Shown here: one piece after another, positions 12,111-23,276 of the stretch
How positions within the stretch are numbered: the first letter of the stretch is position 1
Layout of the letters: the number at the start of each line of letters is the position of its first letter
Notes under the pieces: generated by a model
Database searches by the model: none
What the model saw: the letters and a program-made list of their open reading frames with translations, nothing else
What the model was told of the DNA's origin: nothing
Translations under genes and position numbers: made by a program
NCBI GenBank assembly: GCA_015039365.1
Contig: WION01000048.1
Location: forward strand, 124,001-188,000
DNA from: Amanita rubescens
Taxonomy: Eukaryota; Basidiomycota; Agaricomycetes; Agaricales; Amanitaceae
Direction of reading: 5' to 3'
Length of the DNA stretch: 64,000 nt

Positions 12111-12851
12111 TTAGCTTTCTCCATTACGTGTAAGGCAGCATTTGTAGCCCCTTCTATATACATTAAACTGTTTTGGAATATTGTTCGCTATGTCATACTC
12201 CCCATGCGAGCGCCTTTCAACTGTTATGTAAAAGAGGGTAAAAGAATTGGCTTATTCACCTTCAGCCAGAGGGGGAGGTGTAGACGGAACCGGATGCGGA
12301 GATGTCCAGTTCCAGCAAGCACACTCCATCAGCATCAGAATCAAGGAGCCGTCCCTGGTCATGCCAGAACAAAACAAGCTAATCGTTGACATCAAAGGCA
12401 ATATGCGGCAGCCGCAGCACAATTTTCGGGTCCCGAGGAGGGCTGATCGGCAAGGGCGCGCTGCGCAAGCGGCGACGTATTACGTGTGCACTGGCATCAG
12501 AACACAATGTTCTACGCTATTCCGTGTTATCGATGGGCCAACGGACCCATCTCGTGAAAGGTGGTGGCTTCGATCGCCTGCGAGTAAAGCTGAGAATTGA
12601 GCGCGACTGTTGGCACCACGGTTATGTGGTAAGCTGGTCAGAGTCAGAAGTAGAGTTAACCGGAGCCGATAATTAATCGATTGATCAATTAATCAGAGGC
12701 GGTGAACGGTTCAAGTCGCACCCATCTCGTGAAAGGCGGTGGCCAGCGGTTTCAATCGCCTGCGAGTACCATCATCAAAGTGAGTAGTCTGTGTCCGTTC
12801 ATTATAGTTGACCAATACGTATAATACAGCATCACATCCGGAATTTTGCTC
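12111..12851. other. 0.74 kb between zinc-knuckle gene and transposase, no gene
   Basis: Short ORFs only. The segment holds the two-copy direct repeat described separately. I looked for CACTA/TAGTG termini that would mark the left end of the transposon to the right and found none I could defend. Confidence 0.4.
12545..12768 (+). repeat. two-copy direct repeat of about 45 bp
   Basis: The block starting ACCCATCTCGTGAAAGG and ending ATCGCCTGCGAGTA occurs at about 12,545-12,590 and again at about 12,720-12,768. The second copy carries a ~5-nt insertion. The copies lie roughly 175 bp apart, just upstream of the Tnp2 gene, and could be a transposase-binding or recombination relic. Confidence 0.6.
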
Positions 12852-15800
12852 ATGCCAATCTGTAATTGTACCGTGGCAGGGTGCGGAGCGCGAGGTGGGC
12901 GGTCGGTTGACGCGCGAACTCTGAAGAACCACGCTCGCACAGATGAAAGCAGGCGTCAAGCAGATCACAAGGCTTATCAACAAGCTATTAACGATCAGGA
13001 CGAGAGAATTGCAACACATTTAGCAGCTCTCTCCCTATCCGATGACTCCACCTCGTTCGACAGCCAGTCATTGTCAGGGAATCGCATGTGGCGAGGGGAA
13101 GTGGAATCCTCGAGAGACGACACATTCACCGGAATTCAGGGCACTTGTCGTCAACCCACAACTTCTAGACTTGAACGAGTCATTCAACGTCTCCACGAAC
13201 TAGATTCTGCTGCAGATGTCGTTAGAGAGGAAGTCACTCGGTCGTTGACACATAAATGCGACGGCAGCACAAAGCCTAGCATCTCGATCAAAGATCTTCT
13301 AGCACGGCTGAAAGAACTGGACGACGATTTCCAGCGGTCTGTCGTCAGAGATCTCAAAAAGGACGAGATTGTCGACCTCCAGGAGTCAATCAGACATAAA
13401 TTAAGTGATGCGCATGCTACTATTCGCAGTACTCTCGAAAGCCGGAAGGCAGCTAAGCAAACCCGCCGAAACGCTGACTACCCCTCCAACCCACCCATCT
13501 ATCAGTCCGGTACGGTCACTATTTCACTGAGATCATCCGTGTGTTGACGTTAGAACCGGTAGATCATTTATTCAAGCCGATCTTTCCAGACGTGGACCCT
13601 GTGTTGCAGATCTCGTATTTCCTCGTTGTTGCCTGCTACGTCGTTTTCCGCATCGGGAGAAGAGGATGTAATTTCATTCTCTCTACCCTATCCTACATTG
13701 TTCATGTTACTAGTCTCCGTGGTGGCATTTCGAACCACCTATCCCAGTACGATCAAAAATTAGTATCGGATTTCGTCTCCGACGTGCGTGCACCCACAGA
13801 GCATTTCAACATCGAAGGGAAACACACCATCTATGCTATCTGTCCTAACCCAATGTGCCACCGATCGCACAAGCCAGTTTTTCTTCCCGGTAACCCAATC
13901 CCGCAATATCCATCTCACTGCAACCACTCGCCGTTTCCTGGAGAGGTTTGCAATGAAATACTTCTCCGCTCCAAGAAAATCGGTAATCATACGATCAGCG
14001 TACCCATCAAATCCTTTGTATACTTTGATTTCAAAGACTGGCTGGCAAATCTACTTTCACGCCCCGGGTACGAGGAGAAGATGGATAAGGCATGGAAAGG
14101 CCATCCCGGCACCCGAGGTAACGAAGAAATGCAAGATATTTTTGACGGCAGTCTACTCCAAAATCTTGTCGGAGCTGACGGCAAACAATTCGGTGCTAGC
14201 ACGACTGTCAGCGAATATGTTTTCAGTCTAAACGTCGATTTTTTCAACCCAAACGGAAACAAAGCTGCTGGGAAGTCTGTATCATGCGGCATTATAGCAA
14301 TGGTATGCTTAAATCTCCCGCCAGAGTTACGATATCAGCCGGAGAATATGTATCTGGCTGGAATAATTCCCGGTCCTCATGAGCCTCCTACTGCATGCAT
14401 AAACCATTACCTCCATCCGCTCGTGGATGACCTTCTAGATTTTTGGTCCCCAGGCGTGCGCTTTTCTCGAACTCAAAAGTTTTGCAACGGCCGAACAGTC
14501 TTTTGCGCACTTACTGCATTGGTCTGCGACCTTCCTGCATCCAGGAAAGTTGCAGGTTTTGCTTCTCATTCGCACAATTTCTTTTGCTCGCTCTGTTACC
14601 GCACACTAAGCGAATTGCATGGAAACGAGAAGAAGAATATACCGGCAGATCACCGCCCATCCCGCAGAAGAGGAAATATAGATTGTCGAAAATACGCTGA
14701 AAAGTGGCGGAATGCGATGGATGCAGAGGCTGCAATGAATATATTCGACGAAGCTGGCTTGCGGTGGTCGGAGCTACTGCGGCTTCCATACTTTGATCCA
14801 TCACGGTTCGTCGTCGTGGATGCTATGCATAATTTATTCTTGGGGCTCATCAATTTCCACTTTTTCCAACTCCTTGGATACCGCAATCCTTCTAAAAAGA
14901 AACCTGAACCACCAAAAGCTGCATACCCGTTTAGCTTTTCGGATGGGTGGAAGGATCTTTCAGAATCGAACCAGAAAAGCTTTCAGAAACTTCGAAACTA
15001 TCTGGAGTCTCCCATAGAAAACGAATTGGAGACGAACAGTAGTAAGCTGCGCTCTCGGCTCATGACGTGTAATGTTCCTCCGCTCTCTTTCGCCTGCGAA
15101 GACCTTAAACTCATTCCACCAAAACCCAAGGATGAAAAACTACGCAAGAAAGAATACTACGTAGATATCTTGATTACTTGGGTATGCCTTTTAAAACATG
15201 CCACTACATCACGTTGAGGTACTAATGCTGGGAAATTTAGAGGAAAACAATCCCTGACCCGGTGGAGCAAATATTTCCAGTAGGCGGCGTCATAACGCAA
15301 AGCGACCGAGATGAGACATGGAAGATCGCCAAACGACTCACGGTGCCGTCTTGGGTTAGCTCGGTGCCGGCTGAGTTTGGGTCTCAAGGCTCAGGCAAGT
15401 TAAAGGCTGATCAATGGAGGGCGCTGGGGACGATTCACCTACCTGTGGCTATGGCTATGCTATGGAGCAAGTCAGATGACCGTCATAAGCAACTGCTTGA
15501 CGTCACTTTTTCCCTTGTATCAGCTATCATCATCGCATGTTCCCATGTCACATCGCAGAAGCACGCGGAAATGTACAGACAATACATGAATAACTATGTT
15601 GAAGGCATCAAAGTGCTCTTTCCTGACCTTAAACACCGTCCAAACCATCATATAGCATTGCATCTCCACGAATACATACTTCAATATGGCCCCATTCACT
15701 CCTGGTGGACATTCCCGTTCGAACGATTGATTGGAATAGTGCAGAGGATACCAAATAATGGGAAGCAAGGTATGGTAAACTATTTTTCGCCATGGACACT

Positions 15801-16601
15801 AATCATAAAAGGCTGCAGATGAATTTGAAGAGACAATTGCCAAATCATATGTTCGAGCCGCAAATTTCCGAGGAGTACTAGGAAGAGCCGAGAACTCTGA
15901 CGCTCTCAAACACTGCCAAATGATCCTTCAGCAGTTTCTAGACCCTCAACCGCGAGGAACCCTTACGATGGACATCAGGCAGCTAGAATCAACCAGCTCG
16001 GAAGACGATGCTGACGAATTTCCCGATCCGTCGAGGAGCACTGATGGAAGTGGAAAGAACCAGAGCCGGCGTGGAAAAGAACTGCCTCAAGCTACCTGGT
16101 TGATACTCAGACGGGACTTAGGCTTTCAGGTTCCTGTCCATTCCACATCTCTGGCGCAAAGTACGATTGCGGGAGTCACGTATTCTAAAGTATCAAAACA
16201 CGCTGGCAATGCCAATATTCTGGTAAAAGAGGAAGGGAGCGCGCTTCCTCGTCCAGCGAAAATCACGGAGATTCTTAGAGTGCAAGAGGAAATAGTTATG
16301 CTAATCCGGTACCATCTGCGGCCAACGCATCAAGCACATGATCCATTCCATGCTTACCCCATATTTCGAACGAGCGTCTGGGGTGCCGATCTAACTCAAC
16401 TCCATGCGATCCGGCCAAGCCAGATAGTCTCTCATTTTGCTGAATTGCGTACAACCTGGGGAAACGTCGAAGTAGTTTTTGCTATCTCCCTCTCCCGAGT
16501 AAGTTTTTCTTGCTGCAGGAGTAGCAATGGCTTAACAGATCAACGAGATCTATCGATTTCCTGACAGTACGGCAGAGAATGATGGTAACGTGGAAAACTA
16601 G
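12852..16601 (+). CDS. Tnp2-like transposase of a CACTA/EnSpm-type element, intact
   Basis: The model is join(12852..13509, 13554..15181, 15241..15769, 15819..16498, 16539..16601). All junctions are GT-AG and in frame, giving 1185 aa with no stop. The N-terminus has a Cys/His cluster (CNCTVAGCGARGGRSVDART...H) typical of fungal Tnp2 proteins. Next come the IGRRGCNF block, a Cys-rich segment with CPNPMCHRSH, a SLNVDFFNP strand, and FVVVDAMHNLFLGLINFHF, the most diagnostic motif, which contains a likely catalytic Asp. Exons 3-4 add LHEYILQYGPIHSWWTFPFE and FEETIAKSYVRAANFRG. Tnp2 proteins cut and paste CACTA elements. The length and open frame suggest it may be active or only recently silenced. 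Terminal repeats were not found. Confidence 0.85.
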
Positions 16602-17378
16602 TTTCGGTAGGGTATTATTGTATGATTTGGAAAATAGTACACGATGGGATAGGCAAGTGGATGTTATTGTCCAAATCTGCGAGTCCGTTTGATGGAATTG
16701 GAGATATCCGAGTTTGATTGAGGGACATCTCCCACTGCGGGTCAATACACGTTTCTCGCTGGTCCAAAATTCTCACGAGTCAATGGTACTCCGCAAACGT
16801 GTTCCAACTGCAGGCGATAGTGATGCTCGTGACCGTGACCTCTGATGATCGTGCTAGTGAGGTGCCACTGCCACTGAGCGCAGGCAATGCATGGGCAGCA
16901 TCTTTTCAAATTTGGATCATCAGACAAAAACTCCGCTCCCACGTTTCAAAACACATTCCTGCGTGCAAAGGAGGCCACCATCGAAGGTGGCAGCGGACAC
17001 TGGTTATTCGCTCAACTTGAATGGAACGGGGGCGACCCTGAACGCGAAGTCTTTGAGCGTCCTCATGCTCATGATATTGCTAAGAATGGTGAAGCTGGTC
17101 TTCTGACGATCCCTCCTGGTTCGCTCATTCATGTCTAGCCCATTTTCTGGTGTTTTCCAAAATCCCTGGTCAGAGCGTGATCTCGAGAGAGGGCCTCTCG
17201 AAATGGACGTCGAGGGTGAGCCCAGTATCAATAGCTCACTGGTATGTTCGTTCCTTTTTGGGGGAGGGCACGAAAACACTGAGTCTGGCATATCCAGGGT
17301 ACAGCGCCGGCGTCGTGGAACCAGAGCCCTATTCGGGCGTTCGCCAACCATGTTTTTGATTTCACTAGCTCAGTAATC
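16602..17378. other. 0.78 kb intergenic with one unassigned ORF
   Basis: An ORF at 16,887-17,138 (83 aa, contains GGSGHWLFAQLEWNGGDPEREVF) has coding-like composition but no family I recognise. It could be an exon of a decayed gene. Otherwise the stretch is the promoter side of the coiled-coil gene and the 3' side of the transposase gene. Confidence 0.35.
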
Positions 17379-19883
17379 ATGAGCCGGAAAAGAGTAATCG
17401 AAGAAACTCAGGTTTGTCCTTCGGGTTCCTATGCCGTCGCACATTCATGACGCTGCTCCTAGGTTACGCACTTTCAAGAAGCACGACCAGAACAACTATC
17501 ACTTCCGGCTCCGGCAAAAATTCGGCTCGTCGAGCAGCCAAATTTGGAGGCTAGTCAGAAAATTGCAAAGCTGCAGGGAGCGCTGAGGAAAGAGCGATTG
17601 GACCTCAAGGACGAGAAGAAGAAGGTAGCAGGAGCAAGAGCGATGGCTCGCTCGCGGATTGCGGCGGCAGAAGAGGCGGCGAGGAACGATCAAGAATTTC
17701 TCGTGCACGCGATGAAAGGGTCGAAAGAGTTGGAAGAAGCGGCCAGCCAGAAGATTGCTGAGCTGGAGGAAGCGGCGAGGGATGATCAAGCACACCTAAT
17801 GCATGCAAGGGAGGAGGCGGAAAGGATGAAAAAACTGGAAGAAGTGGCTGGCCAGAGGATTGTGGAGTTGGAGGAAGCGGTGAGGAATGATCAAGTACAA
17901 CTCGTGTCTATGGAGGAGAAGCTGGCAGAAGCGGAAAAAGCTGCTCAGAAGCGAGTTGAAGAGCTGGAGAAAACGTTGAAGGGTCAAGCTGCGCACCTCG
18001 AGCAAGCTCGCCAGCAAATCGTAGAGCTGGGAACCGCCACGAGGGGTAGTTCTTTGCCGCCGATACCTGGTGGATTGCCCACTGAAGTTTCCAACAGAGA
18101 GATGGACGTGGATTCGGGACCAGTTAGCAGTACGTATCAGTCCTTCCGTGATATCTATTGTCTTAAGCACGTAACGCGCAGGTATTGTCAGTTCCCCGAT
18201 GAATGACAATCGAAACTCCCCACTCGGCGGAGAGATCGGTAACCGCAGACGTTCGGATAGTGTTACCCCGAGCATTGTAGACAGCATTGAATCCGAAGGG
18301 TCAGCTGACGAACCGGTAAATTTCCATTGATCTGATTTTCACGAGGTTTCTTATTATTGAGGGGATAAAACAGGGGCAACGCCTATATTTCCAGATTCCT
18401 CCGCCACAAAGAGTGCGTGCTCCTAAAGGAGGGGCTGGCGTTCGTCTCCAGTTCAAAAATCCCCAGCTACCTAATTTCCCTGGATCCTTACCCCAGCCGA
18501 ACGTTCCTTTCCAATTACCAGTGAAGGAGACTAGGGTTGGTCCGAAGCCGCAGTTCCCAGCTCCTACACAAAGCCCCCCGAGAACAGTCTCGACATCTGA
18601 GTCACTAATTTCGCTGCAAGACTTGACTACCACTGGATCCTTGAATTCACGTCAGCAAAGTTTTTTCAATGAACGGGTGGTGAGTATATCGCATGTGATA
18701 ATGACCTTGAGATTGACGGAATTGCTAGGTTTCTCTTGAGGGAAAGTTTGATTGCCTCAGCACTGACGTGCGCGAAATGAAAGACATTTTGCTTCGCACA
18801 CACGGCCACAATCACGCACGACCATCGCGACATGCACCTTCCCCTCTTAGGTTTAAGAACCCTATATCACGGGTGCGAGACGCGGAAAAAAATGATATGC
18901 AGGTTGGTACAGTCATCACTCATTAACCACCCGCTGCTCTTTTAACTAATATACTTCGACAGAAAATCGTGCGTGCAGCTATGAATTTATGCATGGGTAT
19001 CAAGAAGGACAAGGACATATGTCAAATAGCGGACTGGCCAACTCAGACTGATGTTGATACTTATCATGGCGATTCGCTTAATGCCCCAATCCAGCCGACT
19101 TTGGAGCCTATGAGGCCAGCGTTGACCAGTATTCACTCAGCGTGGAATGAAAAACTTTGGGAGCTGTTGGAAACCGACTACCTCCAGGATACCGGTCACA
19201 ACAACGGTGAGATGATGGCGGTGTTTTTCAATCGATTGGCGCGATTGTCACGGACGCTGAGGGAATCACGTCCAAGGGAAAATGAGACGGAAGCACAATT
19301 TGAGGAACGACAAACTGGAAGTGTCGCGAAGAATCGGCAGAGGCGTCAAAAGGCAAACACACGCCGTGCAACGGTATGTGCGATCTATTACTTGAGCTGA
19401 CCGAATGGCGTTAACACGTATGCGTAGTTGTACGACACACGCAAGACGGTTGCAGAAAGGAATATGCTGGACCGCAATGGCAAACTTGATGAAGTATGGG
19501 CAGTCCTCGACTATGTCGTAGACACACTCTCACCTGCGGGCATGAGCTCAGATGAGAGCGAGACGGACACCGCAGGCAAGACAATTTATGTAATCAAGCC
19601 CGTACCGTGGAGGAGCCACTATCTGACGGAGCTACTGCGACATATTGATGAAGACCGCAACAAGAAGAACGGATTTGGAAATCGCAGTCGGGGAAATGCT
19701 CCGCGGCAAAGGGTATGGCGGGCAGGGGGCTATGCAAGTGCCAGAGAGGCACCTCCGCGTCTCCCTATCAACTTTTATGATGAAGGCTGGTATGGCATGC
19801 TGTCTGAGAGAGATGGACGGGAGTTGCAAGCGGCTGACGAAGTACAATTACCGATACTTGACCGAGTGCGCTGCTCGCAGTGA
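17379..19883 (+). CDS. coiled-coil protein of a fungal family of unknown function
   Basis: The model is join(17379..17411, 17463..18129, 18182..18315, 18395..18679, 18729..18902, 18963..19373, 19428..19883). The six introns are 49-79 nt and every junction keeps frame, giving 719 aa. Residues about 45-195 form a long Ala/Glu/Lys heptad region in which a unit like ELEEAARDDQ recurs, consistent with a coiled coil. A Pro-rich linker follows, then a conserved-looking domain from FDCLSTDVREMKDILLRTHGH onward with NLCMGI, AWNEKLWELLETDYL and VWAVLDYVVDTLSP. The C-terminus has a basic RNRSRGNAPRQR-like part and LPINFYDEGWYGMLSERDGR. The tail resembles proteins I recall as multi-copy in Agaricomycetes, but that is memory, not a search. 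The role is unknown; oligomerisation is inferred. Confidence 0.75.
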
Positions 19884-22239
19884 CAAGAGTTGGGGTAAAT
19901 AACTTCTTTTGTGATAGTCGGAGTAGGTATCAATGTATTAGACGACCAGCGTCAAAGCAGTTTGGTCTTATTTGCACGACCACCACCTCCTTCCCCAGGA
20001 GAGATCGGGGTCACCTTTCCTATCTCAGACGATAACTCCAGCCCCCTTTCTACCACCATCAGGCTTTCCTCTCAATCCGACAACCCAATCCTTAAGCATG
20101 ACTGACACATGCATCATAGTTTGCCTCTGAATCATATCCGCATCTCGGACTTGTCCCCCGCTTGTCATATTGTTGACTGTCATCTCCGGCTCGTCGCCAT
20201 GAAAAGGTAGGGTTTTCGGCACATTCCGCTCCGGCCGCTCCAGCTCTGACGATGACGTCTCTGGCCACTCCGTTACCGATAACCACTCGCTCTACTGATG
20301 ACCGCTCTGGCCGCGCCGCTTAGCATGCTCTGGCTCTGATGGTAAGTGGATTCTCTCACTGCTACCGAAGGTTTACCACTCACACCTCTCACCATCTATA
20401 GTACCAATACAACCTCTCGCCGCCATTCCCCTTCACCCTACCTCAGCGTTTTCTGCTGGTCACCGCTGCCCGCGATCCTGAGACATATCCAGTCCCTCCG
20501 CTACTCACCGGTGCCCGCTGCCTAGTACGTCCAGCCCTCCAACTAACATTCGCCAACACAACCTTCTTCGCCCCCATTTCACCTTGCCCTACGAGCGTCT
20601 CCCACTGGTCACTACTGCCCGCGATCCTGGGACATACCCAGTCCCGCCACTACTCGGGAGGATGCGGTTGCTTGCGGAACAGCATGAAACGACACGTACC
20701 AGTAAATCAGCATCGTTTGACTCGAGTAATTTTACGACTCCCTGGCTTACTTGGTTTGTCACAGTAATGGTTCTTTATTAATCATTGTTGCTACTAATTC
20801 TGAGCAGCAGGTGAGAGACGCTGGTATATGTCGAACAAGATGAACGTCACCCGTTTCGCTATCAACGCCGCTTAGGTGAGAATGGGCTACTTCAGTGCAT
20901 TCTCATCCGCTGAATTGTCGAGGCTGCGTTCCAACCCTCAGACTGTTCACCACCGTGAGATGGTCCCTACCAATGTTTGCAGGTATGCATTTCAACCTCA
21001 CTATATGTGCCATTTTATGCTTCCCATTCGCTTTGCAGTAGTTTTCCATCGGTTGCAAGAATTTGATGGTACCGCTATTGCTTGCCTCCGAGAAGCCGCA
21101 TAGCTACTGATCGCTCTCCTCCAATGTTTTCACGCGCATTACTACGCACTCGCTTTTCCGCGCGCTCGGCACTAGCTACAGTATTCCCGCACTACGCATC
21201 ATAATAAACATTTTTTATGTGGTCAAAGCGCTCTCAGCGCGTTGTACCTTGTCTAAAAAAGCGGCAAGGTCTGACCGCTTTCACCACGCGGGATGTGCCG
21301 AAAACCGGATGTAATTGCTGTGCTCAGCTCCGGTGCGTCGTTCCACCTTACACACATTAAGCTGCCGGTTGAAAATGGCCAATCCAGCGGGCGCTTATCT
21401 CCATCCCCATACTGCGCGCCACGCGCGCACGGGCATTTGATAATTCGTTACTATCTAAGCCATCTCGTACGTAACCTTGCCTCTTATACCAAACAAAGCT
21501 CAAATCCATGTGTTCTATCGCAGCCGACGTTCAAAACACGTTTTTTCGGAGTGCCAAACTTTCATGTGAACAATGTGGAAGGAACAAAAACGTGCGTTCG
21601 GCATTTGCAAAAGCACCAGAACCATCAAACAGGATCAGTCGGGATGATGCACATGGGCGGAATCTACATCATAATCTCACGATCCTGTGGGCGATGGCCC
21701 GTTATTAGACTCGGTTGACACTCCGACGCAACCTGAAACGTCTCAGCGCTACGTCGTCGAGGCACGAGCTTGGGAAAGTCATATACCCTCAATTCGGTAA
21801 GTAGGAGCTCCATCTCAGGGCAAAGTTAAACACCCGATGAGGGTTAGCAGACTGTTCCATTACCTCATGAATGATGTTCGTTCGAGAAGGCTTGACCCTT
21901 CTCCTCAACTGTGCATTGCAGTTAGCCTGAATTGAAACACCGGCGACTCTTCCCTTGATCTGTACACTTGTTCATAAAGTAAGTGACCTCATTCCCTCGA
22001 GTTCATCGCGATATGATATGATTTCTTTGTTCTATAGTACATGTTTTCGGCGCATGTTATGCTCCCTAAATGCAGAGAATCACGACTCGTTTGAATTCAG
22101 AACACTCGAATTTTTCCAGGTTTTGCTATCCGAGACTTCATGAGACGACCGCGACAGGTGCGCCTTTTTCATAGCTCTGCCTCTGGATGTAGGAATTAAG
22201 CATTCTAAACAGCAGAAAGCCAGGATAAGTGAACCAGCA
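19884..22239. other. 2.4 kb of decayed or non-coding sequence
   Basis: No intact gene was found. An ORF at 21,293-21,718 begins CRKPDVIAVLSSGASFHLTHIK, which faintly recalls the part ahead of the catalytic core in fungal FunK1 kinases. No kinase motifs follow, so at best it is a relic. Pyrimidine-rich degenerate repeats occur at 20.2-20.7 kb. The rest has only short ORFs. Confidence 0.35.
20430..20656 (+). repeat. degenerate tandem duplication
   Basis: An approximately 78-bp block containing GCTGCCCGCGATCCTGAGAC and ending in CCGCTACTC-like sequence at 20,430-20,506 recurs in altered form at 20,577-20,656, about 147 bp away. Related Ser/Leu-codon-like pyrimidine repeats appear at about 25,060-25,340, next to the right arm. 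Confidence 0.5.
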
Positions 22240-22599
22240 GTGGAGGGGCTTTACTTCCCCAGCGATCAAGCTGCCTTCCAGCCAACACAATTTCCCATGG
22301 TCGCCTCGGAGAGCGCCTGTGCCCCATTCGTTGATTTGATTATTCCTCAGAATGCTCGTGTGCCAACAAAGAAGGCCTACCTGCATGTTACAGCGGCACC
22401 CAACAATGTCTCGACCTTTGTGCTTCATTTCCGCTATCACCCAAGTTTGCCCGACAACGCTTCTCTTCGATGCCATGTCAATCGGAACATTCGCTGGGCC
22501 GGTGACGCTGCTATCCTGAAGGTAGGCAAGCGGGGTAAATACGTTCACCTACGAGGTACCAGGGATAAGTCGCTGGCGACTTTTGCAATTAAATGGTGA
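22240..22599 (+). CDS. hypothetical protein or 3' exon, about 119 codons
   Basis: The frame is open to a TGA at 22,597-22,599 and has convincing protein composition (PTKKAYLHVTAAPNNVSTFV, LHFRYHPSLPDNASLRCHV, GDAAILKVGKRGKYVHL). The frame has no ATG until 22,297. The open part is preceded by AG acceptor-like sites near 22,238, so it may be the last exon of a broken or unresolved gene whose upstream exon lies around 21.95-22.14 kb. I do not recognise the family. Confidence 0.4.
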   Translation: MEGLYFPSDQAAFQPTQFPMVASESACAPFVDLIIPQNARVPTKKAYLHVTAAPNNVSTFVLHFRYHPSLPDNASLRCHVNRNIRWAGDAAILKVGKRGKYVHLRGTRDKSLATFAIKW

Positions 22600-23276
22600 G
22601 GGATCCTCTCATCTTCGGGTGCGAACAAGCTGGACTGACTATGTTTTTCAAGTTTCGCATCGGAGATGAAATTCATCAGTGGAGGCCGCCGCAGAGGGCG
22701 TCTCCCCAAAGCACTCTACAACGAAACACAGAGTTTCTACTACAACGCGTAACCTTAAATTACCATGCATACGACACAATTTGTAGCATTGAATCAATTT
22801 TGAGCCATTTTTCTATTCTTTCATTGTCGGCCCGGGAACTTTGTAAAAGTCGCCGCCTCGTCTTTGCACCGCTCGCTTGATTTCCTTTACTATCCTTTCT
22901 TATTTGAGACCAAGCGTGAGACCTGGCCATGGGACTAGCGCACATTGCATTTTCTGATGGGGAGTTATTGACCACTAGCTATGCTTTATTACGTACTGAT
23001 CAAGTCATGGCGTAGCCACAATTCCGGCTCAAATAGATCCGAGCACCACCACTCAGTATGCAACTGGTCCCCCACCCGTGCTCAACCGCTTCAATGCCTT
23101 GTCGTCTATGGCATTCTAAATTTCTAATGCTAACCTCCTAATTAATACCTAGGCGGCGGCCCTGTTTGAACTACTATCGAACGGCATAAACTTGTATTGC
23201 CGGACAGGTAAGGTTATTTAAAGCCTGCTACTAGTCGTCTTGGGATATCCTCTTTCCCTTCGACACCACTGTTGAC
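22600..23276. other. 0.68 kb intergenic upstream of the reductase
   Basis: Short ORFs only. This is the promoter side of the aldo/keto reductase gene. A TATTTAAAG-like run occurs about 60 nt upstream of its ATG and could serve as a TATA element. Confidence 0.35.

Noticed and set aside
12700..12730. Possible tRNA T-arm (GGTTCAAGTCGC)
   Set aside because: No matching acceptor, D or anticodon stems could be folded around it, and it falls inside a local direct repeat.
21293..21718. Possible FunK1-type kinase fragment
   Set aside because: Only a short N-terminal resemblance (RKPDVIAV); no catalytic-loop or DFG motif follows, so I list it only as a possible relic.
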